Positions 33,101-41,946 of a stretch of 64,000 bases of DNA are shown here, piece after piece. Within the stretch, counting starts at the first letter, position 1; every line of letters begins with the position of its first letter. The DNA comes from Pseudomonadota bacterium (GTDB lineage Bacteria > Pseudomonadota > Gammaproteobacteria > Burkholderiales > Burkholderiaceae_C), in NCBI GenBank assembly GCA_020161145.1, contig JAIUPQ010000001.1, positions 1-64,000 of the forward strand, given 5' to 3'. The translations under genes were made by a program, and so were the position numbers. The notes below the pieces were generated by a model that saw only the letters and a program-made list of their open reading frames with translations, did not search any database and had not been told where the DNA came from.

Positions 33101-33200
33101 ATGTCCTGTCCGCAGGGACAGGGCAAGTCCGGGCTCAGCCCCCTCAAAGGGGGCACCGCCAGCGGCCCGGCAAAGCCGGTTCCGCGGCGGTCGCTGGGCT
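33101..33200. repeat. cluster of three GC-rich hairpins (REP-like)
   Basis: The spacer after hrcA holds three palindromes in about 100 bases: CCTGTCC/GGACAGG (33105-33122), GCCCCCT/AGGGGGC (33138-33154) and a nested structure with CCAGCG/CGCTGG outside (33159-33197) and CCGGC-AAA-GCCGG inside. None is followed by a T run, so they are not typical terminators. The layout resembles the repeated intergenic palindromes common in Comamonadaceae genomes. Confidence 0.5.
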
Positions 33201-33230
33201 TTGCTTGGCTCCTGCCAAGTTGGCCGCGAG

Positions 33231-33737
33231 ATGTTCGGTGGGGTGGCTGACGTGAGGCACTTTGGCTGGTTTGAATCCGACGCCATCCCGCTGACCATTC
33301 TGGCCACGGTGGCGCTGGCCATGCTGCTGCTGGTCGTGCGCATCCTCATCCTGCAGCGGCTGTTCACCCGCCGCCAGACCGAGCTGCGCCAGACCAGCGA
33401 GCGCACCCGCGCGCTGCTGGCCATCTACCGGGCACTGGCCGGCTCGTTCACCCCGGCGCAGATGCGCCACGCTGCGCAGATCGAAGAAGCCCTGGCCGAC
33501 CTCATCGTCTTTGGCAACCTGCAGCAGGTGCAACTGGCCGCCCAGGCCGTGCGCACGTTGCAGGAAGGGCAGGTGCCCGACCTGCAACCGCTGATAGCCA
33601 ACCTGCGCGCCGAGCTGCGCCTGCTGCTCAAGCTCGACGCCCTGCCGGCCGACCTCGCGCTGCCACCGGCCGGCCCGGGCCGCAGCGGCATTGGCCGCGC
33701 GCGCAGTGGCACCAGCCCGGACACCGCCAACCCATGA
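33231..33737 (+). CDS. hypothetical protein with one membrane helix
   Basis: About 168 residues with one strong transmembrane helix near the N-terminus (IPLTILATVALAMLLLVVRILIL). A soluble helical part follows, including LLAIYRALAGSFTP and LRAELRLLLKLDALP, and a Pro/Gly-rich tail ends the protein. The start is uncertain: ATG at 33231 or GTG at 33252. The stop overlaps the lipid kinase gene as ATGA, so the two are coupled. I do not recognise a family; a membrane-tethered partner of the kinase is possible but unproven. Confidence 0.65.
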   Translation: MFGGVADVRHFGWFESDAIPLTILATVALAMLLLVVRILILQRLFTRRQTELRQTSERTRALLAIYRALAGSFTPAQMRHAAQIEEALADLIVFGNLQQVQLAAQAVRTLQEGQVPDLQPLIANLRAELRLLLKLDALPADLALPPAGPGRSGIGRARSGTSPDTANP

Positions 33738-34633
33738 CCACCACCGTCTGCCTGTTCAACCCCCGCGCCGCCGGGGGGCGCAGTGCCGCGCTGCGCGAGC
33801 CGCTGGGCATGGTGCTGGCGCAGCGGCAGATCGGCCTTGTGGTGCCCGAGACGGTGGCCGCCGCGCAGGCGCAACTGGCTGCCTTGCCGCCCGGCAGCCG
33901 CGTCATCGTGGCCGGCGGCGACGGCACCGTGCAACAGGTGCTGCCCGCGCTGCTGGCCCATGGCCATCGGCTGGCCTTGCTGCCCACCGGCACCGGCAAC
34001 GACCTGGCGCGCGCCCTGGGTTTGCGCGGGCTGGACTGGCGTGATGCACTGACCCGGGCGCTGACGGCGCCCACGCGCCCACTCGACGTCGGCCTGGTCG
34101 ATGCCGGCCATGGTCCGCAGCCGTTTCTCTCCAGCCTCACCGTGGGCTTCGATGCCGCCGTGGGCGCGCGCGCCCACGAGGCCCCGCGCTGGCTGCGCGG
34201 CATGCCCCGCTACACCCTGGCCGCGCTGCGCGAGCTGGTGTCCCTGCCCAGCCACCGTGTGCGCTGGCAGGCCGACGACGGCCCCGTGCACGAGACCCAG
34301 GCCTTGCTGGCCTCCACGCTCAACACCCCCACCTACGCCAGCGGCATGCGCGCCGCGCCGGCGGCCCGGCCCGATGACGGCTGGCTGGATCTGGTCATCG
34401 CCGGCCGGTTCGGCCGGCTGGGCGCGCTGGCCATGATGCCGCTGCTGATGGCCGGTTGGCACGGGCTGCACCCCCGCGTCACCCTGGCCCGTTACCGTGA
34501 ACTGCTGCTGGAGGCCGACACCGCGCTGCCGCTGGCGCTGGATGGCGAGCCCATCGCCGCCTCGCGTCGCCTGCAGGTGCGCGTACAGCCGGCGGCATTG
34601 GCCGTGGTCGCGGCCGCCCACCCCACCGAATGA
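33734..34633 (+). CDS. diacylglycerol kinase-like lipid kinase (YegS/BmrU family)
   Basis: A 299-residue protein with the DAGK catalytic fold: FNPRAAGG near the start, the nucleotide loop VAGGDGTVQQ, and PTGTGNDLARALG. The C-terminal beta-sandwich includes DGWLDLVIAG. Family members phosphorylate lipids such as diacylglycerol or phosphatidylglycerol at the inner membrane; the substrate here is unknown. It is coupled to the preceding membrane-protein gene, and creA begins just after its stop. Confidence 0.88.
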   Translation: MTTTVCLFNPRAAGGRSAALREPLGMVLAQRQIGLVVPETVAAAQAQLAALPPGSRVIVAGGDGTVQQVLPALLAHGHRLALLPTGTGNDLARALGLRGLDWRDALTRALTAPTRPLDVGLVDAGHGPQPFLSSLTVGFDAAVGARAHEAPRWLRGMPRYTLAALRELVSLPSHRVRWQADDGPVHETQALLASTLNTPTYASGMRAAPAARPDDGWLDLVIAGRFGRLGALAMMPLLMAGWHGLHPRVTLARYRELLLEADTALPLALDGEPIAASRRLQVRVQPAALAVVAAAHPTE

Positions 34634-34647
34634 TTGGAGTCCTCCCC

Positions 34648-35112
34648 ATGCGCCACCTTGCCCTGCTCGCCGCCGCCCTCATCGCCACCCCCGCCCTGGC
34701 CCAGTCCATCGGCGAGGTCAGCACCGTGTTCAAGTTCTGGGGGCCCAACGACAAAATCATCGTCGACGCCTACGACGACCCCGGCGTGCAGGGCGTGACC
34801 TGTTACGTCTCGCGCGCCAAGACCGGTGGCGTCAGCGGCGCGCTGGGCGTGGCCGAGGACAAGTCCGAGGCCTCCATCGCCTGCCGCCAGACCGGCCCCA
34901 TCGTCATTGCCAAGCCGCTGCGCCAGCAGGAAGAGGTCTACAGCGAGCGCATCTCGCTGGTCTTCAAGCGCCTGCAGGTGGTGCGCATGGTGGATGCCAA
35001 GCGCCACACCCTGGTCTACCTGACCTACTCCGACCGTGTCATCGAAGGCTCGCCCCAGAACAGCGTCACGGCCGTGCCGGTGCCGCTGGATGTGGCCATG
35101 CCGCTGCGCTAG
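34648..35112 (+). CDS. creA: CreA family protein
   Basis: A 154-residue exported protein. The signal peptide is MRHLALLAAALIATPALAQ, and the mature part carries the CreA pattern: IGEVSTVFKFWGPNDKI, VDAYDDPGVQGVTCYVSRAKTGG and SIACRQTGPI. CreA is a conserved periplasmic protein of unknown function. The start at 34648 is preferred over 34630 because GGAG lies ten bases upstream and the signal peptide then begins correctly. The gene overlaps convergent dinB by four bases. Confidence 0.9.
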   Translation: MRHLALLAAALIATPALAQSIGEVSTVFKFWGPNDKIIVDAYDDPGVQGVTCYVSRAKTGGVSGALGVAEDKSEASIACRQTGPIVIAKPLRQQEEVYSERISLVFKRLQVVRMVDAKRHTLVYLTYSDRVIEGSPQNSVTAVPVPLDVAMPLR

Positions 35113-36239
35113 GGCGAGGGCGTCAGCGCGGCCACCCGCACGCCCAGCAGCCGCAGCGGCCGCTCCAGCGGCGCGCGGCGCAGACACTGGATGGCGGCGC
35201 GCCGCAGCGGCGCCAGGGTGTTGACCGCCGCTGGCAGCGTCAACTCGCGCGTGGCGGTGCGAAAGCGGTCGTCGCGCAGCTTGATGCCCACGGTGCGGCC
35301 GGCCAGGTGTTTGCGCGCCAGGTCGTCCACCAGCTGTTCGCACAGCTGGTCGAAGGCGGTGGTCAGCGCCGCGCGGTCGCGTCGGGGGTGCAGGTCACGC
35401 TCGAAGGTGGTTTCGCGGCTGAGGCTGACCGGCTCGCTGTGGGTGACCACGGGCCGGTTGTCGCGGCCATGGCTGGCGGCGTGCAGCCAGGCGCCATGGG
35501 TGGGGCCGAAATGCCCAATGAGCCAGGCCGGCTCGCGCGCGGCCAGCTCGGCAATCGTGGTCACGTCCAGGCCCGCCAGCCTGGCGCCCATCTTGGGGCC
35601 GATGCCGTTGATGCGCCGCACCGGCAGCGGCCAGATGTGGGTGGCGATGTCGGCCTCGGTCAGCAGCGTCAGCCCGTCGGGCTTGTCCAGGTCGGAAGCG
35701 ATTTTCGAGAGCAGCTTGTTGGGCGTGACGCCGATGGAGCAGGTCAGGCCCGTGCGTTCGCGCACGTTGTTCTTGATCTCCAGTGCCAGCGCGCGCACAC
35801 CGCCATGGGCGTCGTGGCCCACGGCGTCCTGGGCGCCGGGCACCTCGGTCAGGTCGATGTAGATCTCGTCGATGCCGCGGTCTTCGATCACCGGCGCCAG
35901 CTCGGCCACGGCGGCCTTGAAGCGGCGCGAGTAGAGGCGGTATTGCGCAAAGTCCACCGGCAGCAGCACCGCGTCCGGTGCCAGTTGGGCGGCTTTCATC
36001 AGGCCCATGCCGGAGTTGACGCCGTAGGCCCGGGCGGCGTAGGTGGCGGTGGTGATGACGCCGCGTCCGCTGTAGTCGCGCAGCCGCGCACAGCGCAGGC
36101 TGCCGTCGGGCATCAACCGGGGGGTGCTGTCGCGCCGTCCGCCGATAACCACGGCCTCGCCGCGCAGTTGCGGGTAGCGCAGCAACTCCACGGACGCATA
36201 GAAGGCGTCCATGTCCAGGTGGGCGATCCAGCGCCTCAT
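35109..36239 (-). CDS. dinB: DNA polymerase IV (Y-family)
   Basis: Translesion polymerase of 376 residues. Catalytic acids lie in HLDMDAFYASVE and in EDRGIDEIYID. The thumb helix-hairpin-helix is RINGIGPKMGARL, and the little finger domain contains HSEPVSLSRETTFERD. The C-terminus lacks a clear beta-clamp motif of the QLxLF type. An element of inverted repeats (36276-36377) lies between the dinB start and the rest of the spacer and would be in its 5' leader if transcription begins upstream. Confidence 0.95.
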   Translation of the reverse strand: MRRWIAHLDMDAFYASVELLRYPQLRGEAVVIGGRRDSTPRLMPDGSLRCARLRDYSGRGVITTATYAARAYGVNSGMGLMKAAQLAPDAVLLPVDFAQYRLYSRRFKAAVAELAPVIEDRGIDEIYIDLTEVPGAQDAVGHDAHGGVRALALEIKNNVRERTGLTCSIGVTPNKLLSKIASDLDKPDGLTLLTEADIATHIWPLPVRRINGIGPKMGARLAGLDVTTIAELAAREPAWLIGHFGPTHGAWLHAASHGRDNRPVVTHSEPVSLSRETTFERDLHPRRDRAALTTAFDQLCEQLVDDLARKHLAGRTVGIKLRDDRFRTATRELTLPAAVNTLAPLRRAAIQCLRRAPLERPLRLLGVRVAALTPSP

Positions 36240-36275
36240 GCCTTTGCGTACCTCATGCGGTCATTGAGCGCGCCA

Positions 36276-36377
36276 AGGGTTGCGCATGGCCTGTTGCTGC
36301 GTGTCCCCCGGACTGACAGGCGCCGCGCGCCAATCAGCCCTCCTCCTTGACCTTCGCAACAGGCCATGCGCAACCCT
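36276..36377 (-). repeat. hairpin element copy A (candidate structured RNA or palindromic repeat)
   Basis: A perfect 22-base inverted repeat (36276-36297 and 36356-36377) encloses 58 bases. On the minus strand the core reads GGTCAAGGAGGA, then a 7-bp stem GGGCTGA/TCAGTCC, an internal loop TT/TG, an inner stem GGCGC-GCG-GCGCC, then GGGGGACAC. Copy B, facing the other way at 36427, has the same core bases but different stem bases that still pair. The element lies about 37 bases upstream of the dinB start in the orientation of dinB. Its function is unknown. Confidence 0.65.
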
Positions 36378-36426
36378 GGGCCCCAACGGCGGTGGCGCGT
36401 CACCTTTTTGCAAAGCCCGGCGTCCA

Positions 36427-36544
36427 GGGCGAGTGCTTGCGGCCGGTGTGGATTGCGCAGGTCAAGGAGGAAGGCTGATTCGCCCAAAGGGCGTGTCAGC
36501 CTGGGGGACACGGAGCAAACCGCGCCGGCCGCAGGCGCTCGCCC
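36427..36544 (+). repeat. hairpin element copy B (candidate structured RNA or palindromic repeat)
   Basis: The arms at 36427-36446 and 36525-36544 pair at 18 of 20 positions. They enclose the same core as copy A: GGTCAAGGAGGA, a 7-bp stem AGGCTGA/TCAGCCT, internal loop TT/TG, inner stem CGCCC-AAA-GGGCG, then GGGGGACAC. The inner part of the arms, GGATTGC/GCAAACC, corresponds to GTTGC/GCAAC in copy A. It points away from copy A and towards the 3' end of argH, so a transcript would be antisense to argH. The bases beyond it up to 36601 hold nothing else recognised. Confidence 0.65.
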
Positions 36545-36601
36545 GGTTTCATGCCACTCAGATCGAAGTGCCACCTGTTACCTGCCACGGCCAGCCAGAC
36601 C

Positions 36602-37999
36602 TCAGCCCAGTCGCTCGCGGTGGCGCGCGATCTGCGCGCGGGCTTGCGCGGGCGCGGTGCCACCCACCAGATCGCGTGCGGCCAGCGAGCCGTCCAGCGT
36701 CAGCACACCCGGCGCGTCGTCGCCGATCAGCGGGTGCAGCGCCTTGAGCTCGGCCAGCGGCAACTCGGACAGATCGACGCCGCGGCCCAGCGCCTGCTTG
36801 ACGGCATGGGCCACCACTTCGTGGGCGTCGCGGAAGGGCAGGCCTTTCTTGACCAGGTAGTCGGCCAGGTCGGTGGCGGTGGCGTAGCCGCGCTGCGCGG
36901 CGGCGCGCATGGCGGGCGCCTTGACGCGGATGCCGCCGGCCATCTCGGCCAGGATGCGCAGCGTGTCCTTGACCGTGTCCACGGTGTCGAACAGCGGCTC
37001 CTTGTCCTCCTGGTTGTCCTTGTTGTAGGCCAGCGGCTGGCCCTTCATCAGCGTGATCAGGCCCATCAGGTGGCCCACCACGCGGCCGCTCTTGCCGCGC
37101 GCCAGCTCGGCCACGTCGGGGTTGCGCTTCTGCGGCATGATGGATGAGCCAGTGCAGTAGCGGTCGGCCAGGTCGATGAAGCCGAAGGGCTGGCTCATCC
37201 ACAGCACGATCTCTTCCGCCAGGCGCGAGACGTGCACCATCACCAGCGCGGCGAAGGCGCTGAACTCGATGGCGAAGTCCCGGTCGCTGACCGCATCCAG
37301 GCTGTTCTGGCACAGGCCCTCGAAGCCCAGCGTGCGCGCCACGCGCGCCCGATCCAGCGGGTAGCTGGTGCCCGCCAGTGCGGCGGCGCCCAGCGGCAGG
37401 CGGTTGACGCGCTTGCGCACGTCGGCCAGGCGCTCGCCGTCGCGGGCAAACATCTCCACATAGGCCAGCAGGTGGTGGGCAAAGCTCACCGGCTGTGCCA
37501 CCTGCAGATGGGTGAAACCGGGCATCACCGTCTCGGTGTGCTGGGCGGCCAGATCCACCAGCGCGCGCTGCATCTGGCGCAGCAGCTCGGCAATGGCGTC
37601 GATCTCGCCGCGCAGCCACAGCCGCACGTCGGTGGCCACCTGGTCGTTGCGCGAGCGGCCGGTGTGCAGCCGCTTGCCGGCATCGCCCACCAGCGCGGTG
37701 AGGCGGGCCTCCAGGTTCAGGTGCACGTCTTCCAGCGCGTCCTGCCAGACGAAGGTGCCGGCCTCGATCTCGGCCTTGATCTGCGCCATGCCGCGCTGGA
37801 TGGCCGCCCAGTCGGGCGCACCGATCAGCCCTTGCGCATGCAGCATCTCGGCATGGGCCAGGCTGCCCTCGATGTCGGCCTGCGCAAGCCGCTGATCGAA
37901 GCGCACGCTGGTGGTGTAGCGCTGCACCAGCGCGCTCATGGGCTCGCTGAACAGCGCCGACCATGCCTGCGCCTTGTTGTCAAACTGGTTCTGGTTCAT
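36602..37999 (-). CDS. argH: argininosuccinate lyase
   Basis: ArgH of 465 residues, the last step of arginine synthesis. The fumarase-superfamily signature [12 protein letters not shown] is present, with the catalytic Ser loop. [10 protein letters not shown] and [13 protein letters not shown] are the other substrate-binding blocks. The ATG at 37999 gives [14 protein letters not shown], the expected start in Betaproteobacteria. It diverges from the sensor kinase gene, whose nearest start overlaps this ATG. Confidence 0.96.
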   Translation of the reverse strand: MNQNQFDNKAQAWSALFSEPMSALVQRYTTSVRFDQRLAQADIEGSLAHAEMLHAQGLIGAPDWAAIQRGMAQIKAEIEAGTFVWQDALEDVHLNLEARLTALVGDAGKRLHTGRSRNDQVATDVRLWLRGEIDAIAELLRQMQRALVDLAAQHTETVMPGFTHLQVAQPVSFAHHLLAYVEMFARDGERLADVRKRVNRLPLGAAALAGTSYPLDRARVARTLGFEGLCQNSLDAVSDRDFAIEFSAFAALVMVHVSRLAEEIVLWMSQPFGFIDLADRYCTGSSIMPQKRNPDVAELARGKSGRVVGHLMGLITLMKGQPLAYNKDNQEDKEPLFDTVDTVKDTLRILAEMAGGIRVKAPAMRAAAQRGYATATDLADYLVKKGLPFRDAHEVVAHAVKQALGRGVDLSELPLAELKALHPLIGDDAPGVLTLDGSLAARDLVGGTAPAQARAQIARHRERLG

Positions 38000-39014
38000 G
38001 ACCATCAGTTTAGGATGCGGCGTGCGCCTCCACACCGTTCCCAACTTATGCAGCGCCAGCGCAGTGCTGCGGGCACTGGCGCTGGTGCATGGCGCGCTGG
38101 CCGTGGCCCTGCTTGCGGGCGCGAGCAGCCTGACGGCCTGGGTGCTGGCGCTGGCCGAGGCGGCGTGGCTGGCGGTGCCGGTGACGCTGACCTGGATGCT
38201 GGGCATGTGCGCGGCACGCGGTCATCTGGCGCGGCTGGGGCCGCCGCTGCAAACCCTGGCCGTGTCGGTGTACGCGCTGGCACTGACGGTGGTGCTGGCG
38301 TCGGCGCAGGCGCGCTGGCTGGGTTTGCGGGTGGATGGCGTGGCCGGCGCTGCGGGGCCGGGGCTGGTGGCGGCGGCGCTGGCAGGGGCGTTCTATGCAT
38401 TCGAGCGCAACCGCGCCCGCGCGGCGTGGCCGGCGGCGGCGGCGGCGCAACTGGCCGACCTGCGCACCCGCATCCGGCCGCACTTTCTGTTCAACACGCT
38501 GAACACCGCCATGGCGCTGGTGCAGGACGAGCCGCGCCAGGCCGAGCGCGTGCTGGAGGATTTGTCCGAGCTGTTCCGCGCGGCGCTGGGGGCGCTGGAT
38601 GGCCCCTCGACGCTGGGCGAGGAGATCGCGCTGGCGCGGCGCTACCTGGCCATCGAGCAGTTGCGCTTTGGCGAGCGGCTGCAGGTGAGCTGGGATGTGG
38701 ACGAGTCGGTTGGCGCCGCGCGCCTGCCGCCGCTGGCCTTGCAGCCGCTGGTGGAAAACGCGGTGCGCCACGGCGTGGAGGCCAGCCGCGAGCCGGTGCG
38801 CATCGAGGTGCGCACGCGCCGCCTTGGCGAGCGCGCGCTGGTCAGCGTGACCAACACCGTGCCGGCCGACGCGATACCCGCGCCGGGTGGCCACGGCCTG
38901 GGCCTGGCCAGCGTGCGTGAGCGTCTGCGCCTGCTGCACGACCTGGAGGCCGACCTGCGCCTGGGCCCCACGGCCGATGGCCGCTGGCGTGTGGCCATCG
39001 GGGTGCCGCTGTGA
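37998..39014 (+). CDS. LytS/AlgZ-type sensor histidine kinase
   Basis: About 338 residues. An N-terminal part of four or so membrane helices is followed by a His_kinase domain of the LytS/YehU type. The phospho-acceptor lies in [12 protein letters not shown] and the N-box in [14 protein letters not shown]; the G-box is [14 protein letters not shown]. It is coupled by GTGA to a LytTR response regulator and lies next to argH and hemC, matching the argH-algZ-algR-hemC order of Pseudomonas. The start is uncertain: ATG at 37998 or GTG at 38022. The signal sensed is unknown. Confidence 0.88.
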   Translation: MTISLGCGVRLHTVPNLCSASAVLRALALVHGALAVALLAGASSLTAWVLALAEAAWLAVPVTLTWMLGMCAARGHLARLGPPLQTLAVSVYALALTVVLASAQARWLGLRVDGVAGAAGPGLVAAALAGAFYAFERNRARAAWPAAAAAQLADLRTRIRPHFLFNTLNTAMALVQDEPRQAERVLEDLSELFRAALGALDGPSTLGEEIALARRYLAIEQLRFGERLQVSWDVDESVGAARLPPLALQPLVENAVRHGVEASREPVRIEVRTRRLGERALVSVTNTVPADAIPAPGGHGLGLASVRERLRLLHDLEADLRLGPTADGRWRVAIGVPL

Positions 39015-39760
39015 GCGTGGTCTGGATCGTCGATGACGAGCCGCTGGCGCGCCAGCGGCTGAAGGCGCTGGTGCAGGAGCTGCTGGTGCAACTGCCGGCG
39101 CTGGCTGGCGCCGAGCTGCGGCTGGCGGCCGATGCGGATGCGGCGCGCGCGGCAGGGCCGGGTGACGTGGTGTTGCTGGACATCCAGATGCCCGGCTGCG
39201 ACGGCCTGACGCTGGCGCGGCAATGGCGCGCCGCACCGGCGGCGGCACCGGCGGTGGTCTTCGTCACCGCCCACACGGGGCATGCGCTGGACGCGTTCGA
39301 GGTGGACGCCGCCGACTACCTGACCAAGCCCGTGCGCCGCGAGCGCCTGCTGGAGGCGCTGAGCCGCGCCACGCAGCGCCGCGCCCCGGCCCCGGTGCCA
39401 CCCATGCTCACCGTGCACGACCGGGGCCGGCTGGTGCTGGTGCCGCTGGCCGACATCGTCTACCTGAAGGCCGAGCTGAAGTACGTGACGCTGCGCACCA
39501 CCACACGCGCCCTGGTGCTGGACGAGTCGCTGGCCGAGCTGGAGCCGAGGCTGGGGGCCGGCGTGCTGCGCATCCACCGCAACGCGCTGGTGGCGCGGGC
39601 GGCGGTGCGCGAGCTGGCCCGGCGCGTGCTGCCCGGCGAGGACGGCGCGCCGGCGGCCGAGACCTGGGCGGTGCGGCTTACGGCAGCGGATGAGTGGCTA
39701 CCGGTGTCGCGGCGGCAGGTGGTGGCAGTGCGGGCGGCGTTGGCGGCGCCGGTGGGGTGA
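39011..39760 (+). CDS. LytTR-type response regulator (AlgR-like)
   Basis: A 249-residue regulator. The receiver domain has Asp8/Asp9 (VDDEP), phospho-acceptor Asp57 (LLDIQMPG) and Lys in DYLTKPV. The C-terminal LytTR DNA-binding domain spans about residues 140-245 (DIVYLKAELKYVTLRT, LRIHRNALV). GTG at 39011 overlaps the kinase stop. It should be phosphorylated by the kinase encoded before it. Its last 83 bases overlap the diguanylate cyclase gene on the other strand. Confidence 0.9.
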   Translation: MSVVWIVDDEPLARQRLKALVQELLVQLPALAGAELRLAADADAARAAGPGDVVLLDIQMPGCDGLTLARQWRAAPAAAPAVVFVTAHTGHALDAFEVDAADYLTKPVRRERLLEALSRATQRRAPAPVPPMLTVHDRGRLVLVPLADIVYLKAELKYVTLRTTTRALVLDESLAELEPRLGAGVLRIHRNALVARAAVRELARRVLPGEDGAPAAETWAVRLTAADEWLPVSRRQVVAVRAALAAPVG

Positions 39761-40940
39761 TGGTGGCGCCGCGCTGGTGCGGTGGCGGCGCCCAGACGGC
39801 GCGGTCGCGCCCCTGTAGCTTGGCGGCATAGAGGGCGGCATCCAGCCGCTGCATCAAGGCCTCTTGCGACTCCTGCGCATCATCGGCCATGGCCACGCCG
39901 ATGCTGACCGTGACCCGCACGGCGGTGCCTTGGGTGACGGTGGGCTGGGCCCGGACTTCGGCCAGCAGATGCTGGGCCAGCGCCATGGCGCTGCTGTGGC
40001 CGGTGTGGGGCAGCAGCAGCCAGAACTCCTCGCCGCCCGCCCGGGCGGCCACCTGGGGTGCATGCAGGGCGCCGCGCAAGGTGCTGGCCACGGTGCGCAA
40101 CACCGCGTCGCCGGCAGGGTGGCCGTGGCGGTCGTTGACTTGCTTGAAATGGTCGATGTCCACCGACAGCAGCGCGTAGGGCGTGCCGTGGCGCTGCAGC
40201 AGCCGGTCCTGCTCGGTCAGTTGCTGCTCGATGGTGCGGCGGTTGTAAAGCCCCGTCAGGCCGTCGTGGGCGCTGAGGTGGTGCAGCCGCTGCACCAGGC
40301 GGGCAATGACCAGCGCCAGCACGTTGAGGTTGAGCGCCAGCAAGCCCACGAAAAAGCCGGTGCCGATGGTGACGCTGGCGGCGCTGCTGGCATTGATGGA
40401 CGCGCCCGCTGGGTCCAGCGCCTGGGACAGCAAGGCGGCCCGCCCTATGAAGGCCAAGCCCAGCAGGGTGACGGGCAGGGCGCAGGCCAGCGCCAACCGG
40501 TTGCCCAGCTCCTCGCGCAGGCTGCGCGCCACCACCCAGCCCACATGGAGCATGGCCAGGCCCAGCAGGGTGGAGCCCGTCAACACGATGAGGTCGTAGC
40601 GCCCCATATCCCGCAGCGCGGTCAACACCGCCATTACCACGGTCAGGATGAGCACATCGCGGCGCCAACTGGAGCCCACGTGGGCAAAGCGCTGTACGCC
40701 ATGGCGCAGCAGCAGGATGCCGGCCAGCAGCGCGGCGTTGCCCAGCACATAGGTCAACCAGGAATGGATGTGGCCGCGCTGGGCGATCAGCATCACGCCG
40801 ACCGTCACGACCAGTGCGGTCACGGCCCAGGTCGTGCTCGCGCGGCGGGACAGGCCGAACCAGGCCAGCGCCGACCACATCAGGCAGAACACCGCCTGCT
40901 GCAAGCCGATCAGCAGGAAAACGGCATGGGTCGAACTCAT
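39678..40940 (-). CDS. membrane diguanylate cyclase (GGDEF)
   Basis: A 420-residue protein: six or so membrane helices (residues 1-215), then a GGDEF domain starting at HDGLTGLYNRRTIEQQL. The active site is GGEEF, and DIDHFKQVNDRHGHPAGD is intact, so it should make cyclic-di-GMP. The inhibitory RxxD site normally five residues before GGEEF is absent (the bases encode APQV). After the domain comes a tail of about 35 residues rich in Pro, Ala and Thr, encoded antisense to the end of the response regulator gene. Confidence 0.9.
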   Translation of the reverse strand: MSSTHAVFLLIGLQQAVFCLMWSALAWFGLSRRASTTWAVTALVVTVGVMLIAQRGHIHSWLTYVLGNAALLAGILLLRHGVQRFAHVGSSWRRDVLILTVVMAVLTALRDMGRYDLIVLTGSTLLGLAMLHVGWVVARSLREELGNRLALACALPVTLLGLAFIGRAALLSQALDPAGASINASSAASVTIGTGFFVGLLALNLNVLALVIARLVQRLHHLSAHDGLTGLYNRRTIEQQLTEQDRLLQRHGTPYALLSVDIDHFKQVNDRHGHPAGDAVLRTVASTLRGALHAPQVAARAGGEEFWLLLPHTGHSSAMALAQHLLAEVRAQPTVTQGTAVRVTVSIGVAMADDAQESQEALMQRLDAALYAAKLQGRDRAVWAPPPHQRGATITPPAPPTPPALPPPAAATPVATHPLP

Positions 40941-40998
40941 CCCGCCAGCCTAAGGCGCGCAGGGGTGGGGCGGTGGCGAGAACAGATAATCCAAACCC

Positions 40999-41946
40999 AT
41001 GCAGATCACCGAATTGCCCGCGCCGCTGGTCATTGCCACGCGCGAAAGCCGCCTGGCGCTGTGGCAGGCGCGCCATGTCCAGGCCCTCCTGGCCAGCGAC
41101 CTGGGTTTAACCGCCGACCTGTTGGGCATGACCACGCGGGGCGACCAGATCCTGGATCGCTCGCTGGCCAAGGTGGGGGGCAAAGGCCTGTTCGTCAAAG
41201 AGCTGGAAGCGGCGCTGGCCGATGGCAGCGCCCACCTGGCCGTGCATTCGCTCAAAGACGTGCCGATGACGCTGCCCGAAGGCTTTGCGCTGGCTGCCGT
41301 GCTGGCGCGCGAAGACCCGCGCGACGCCTTTGTCTCGCCGCGCCACGCCAGCCTGGCTGAGCTGCCACCGGGTGCTTGCGTGGGCACCTCCAGCCTGCGC
41401 CGCCAGGTGCAGCTGCTGGCGCTGCGGCCGGATTTGCGCATCGAGCCGCTGCGCGGCAACCTCGACACCCGGCTGCGCAAGCTGGACGACGGCGGCTACG
41501 ACGCCATCGTGCTGGCCGCCGCCGGCCTGACGCGGCTGGGGCTGGCCGATCGCATCCGCAGCCACTTTGCGGTGGCCGACATGCTGCCCTCCGCCGGCCA
41601 GGGCGCGCTGGGCATCGAGGTGCGGGCCGATGCGCCGATGCTGGCCGCACGGCTGGCCGCCTTCACCCACCCGGCCACCTGGCTGGCCACCCACGCCGAG
41701 CGGGCGGTTTCGCGTGCGCTGGGCGGCTCGTGCAGCGTGCCGCTGGCGGCCTATGCCACGCTGGCGGACGGCGTGCTGACCGTGACCGCCGCGCTGGGCC
41801 ACCCGGCCGACGTGCGCGCGCCGCTGCTGCGCGCCCAGGCCAGCGGACCGGCGCCGGACACCGCCGCCGCCGAGGCGCTGGGCCAGACGGCTGCAGACGC
41901 GCTGCGCGCGCAGGGTGGCGCGACCTACCTGGCCGCCTGCATGTGA
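40999..41946 (+). CDS. hemC: hydroxymethylbilane synthase (porphobilinogen deaminase)
   Basis: HemC of 315 residues. It polymerises four porphobilinogens. Visible blocks are [45 protein letters not shown] and [12 protein letters not shown], where the Cys carries the dipyrromethane cofactor. It begins the hemC-hemD-hemX-hemY operon, all coupled by overlaps. A GATAAT hexamer ends eight bases before the ATG and could be a -10 element for a very short leader. Confidence 0.97.
   Translation: MQITELPAPLVIATRESRLALWQARHVQALLASDLGLTADLLGMTTRGDQILDRSLAKVGGKGLFVKELEAALADGSAHLAVHSLKDVPMTLPEGFALAAVLAREDPRDAFVSPRHASLAELPPGACVGTSSLRRQVQLLALRPDLRIEPLRGNLDTRLRKLDDGGYDAIVLAAAGLTRLGLADRIRSHFAVADMLPSAGQGALGIEVRADAPMLAARLAAFTHPATWLATHAERAVSRALGGSCSVPLAAYATLADGVLTVTAALGHPADVRAPLLRAQASGPAPDTAAAEALGQTAADALRAQGGATYLAACM

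Noticed and set aside
36500-36530. GAGCAAACCG in hairpin element B resembles a stretch of RNase P RNA.
   Set aside because: The other conserved regions of RNase P RNA are absent and the element is far too short.
36280-36747. Open frames across the hairpin elements in the dinB-argH spacer.
   Set aside because: They follow the palindromes, lack ribosome binding sites and read as mirror-image translations of the repeats, so I treat the DNA as a structural element.
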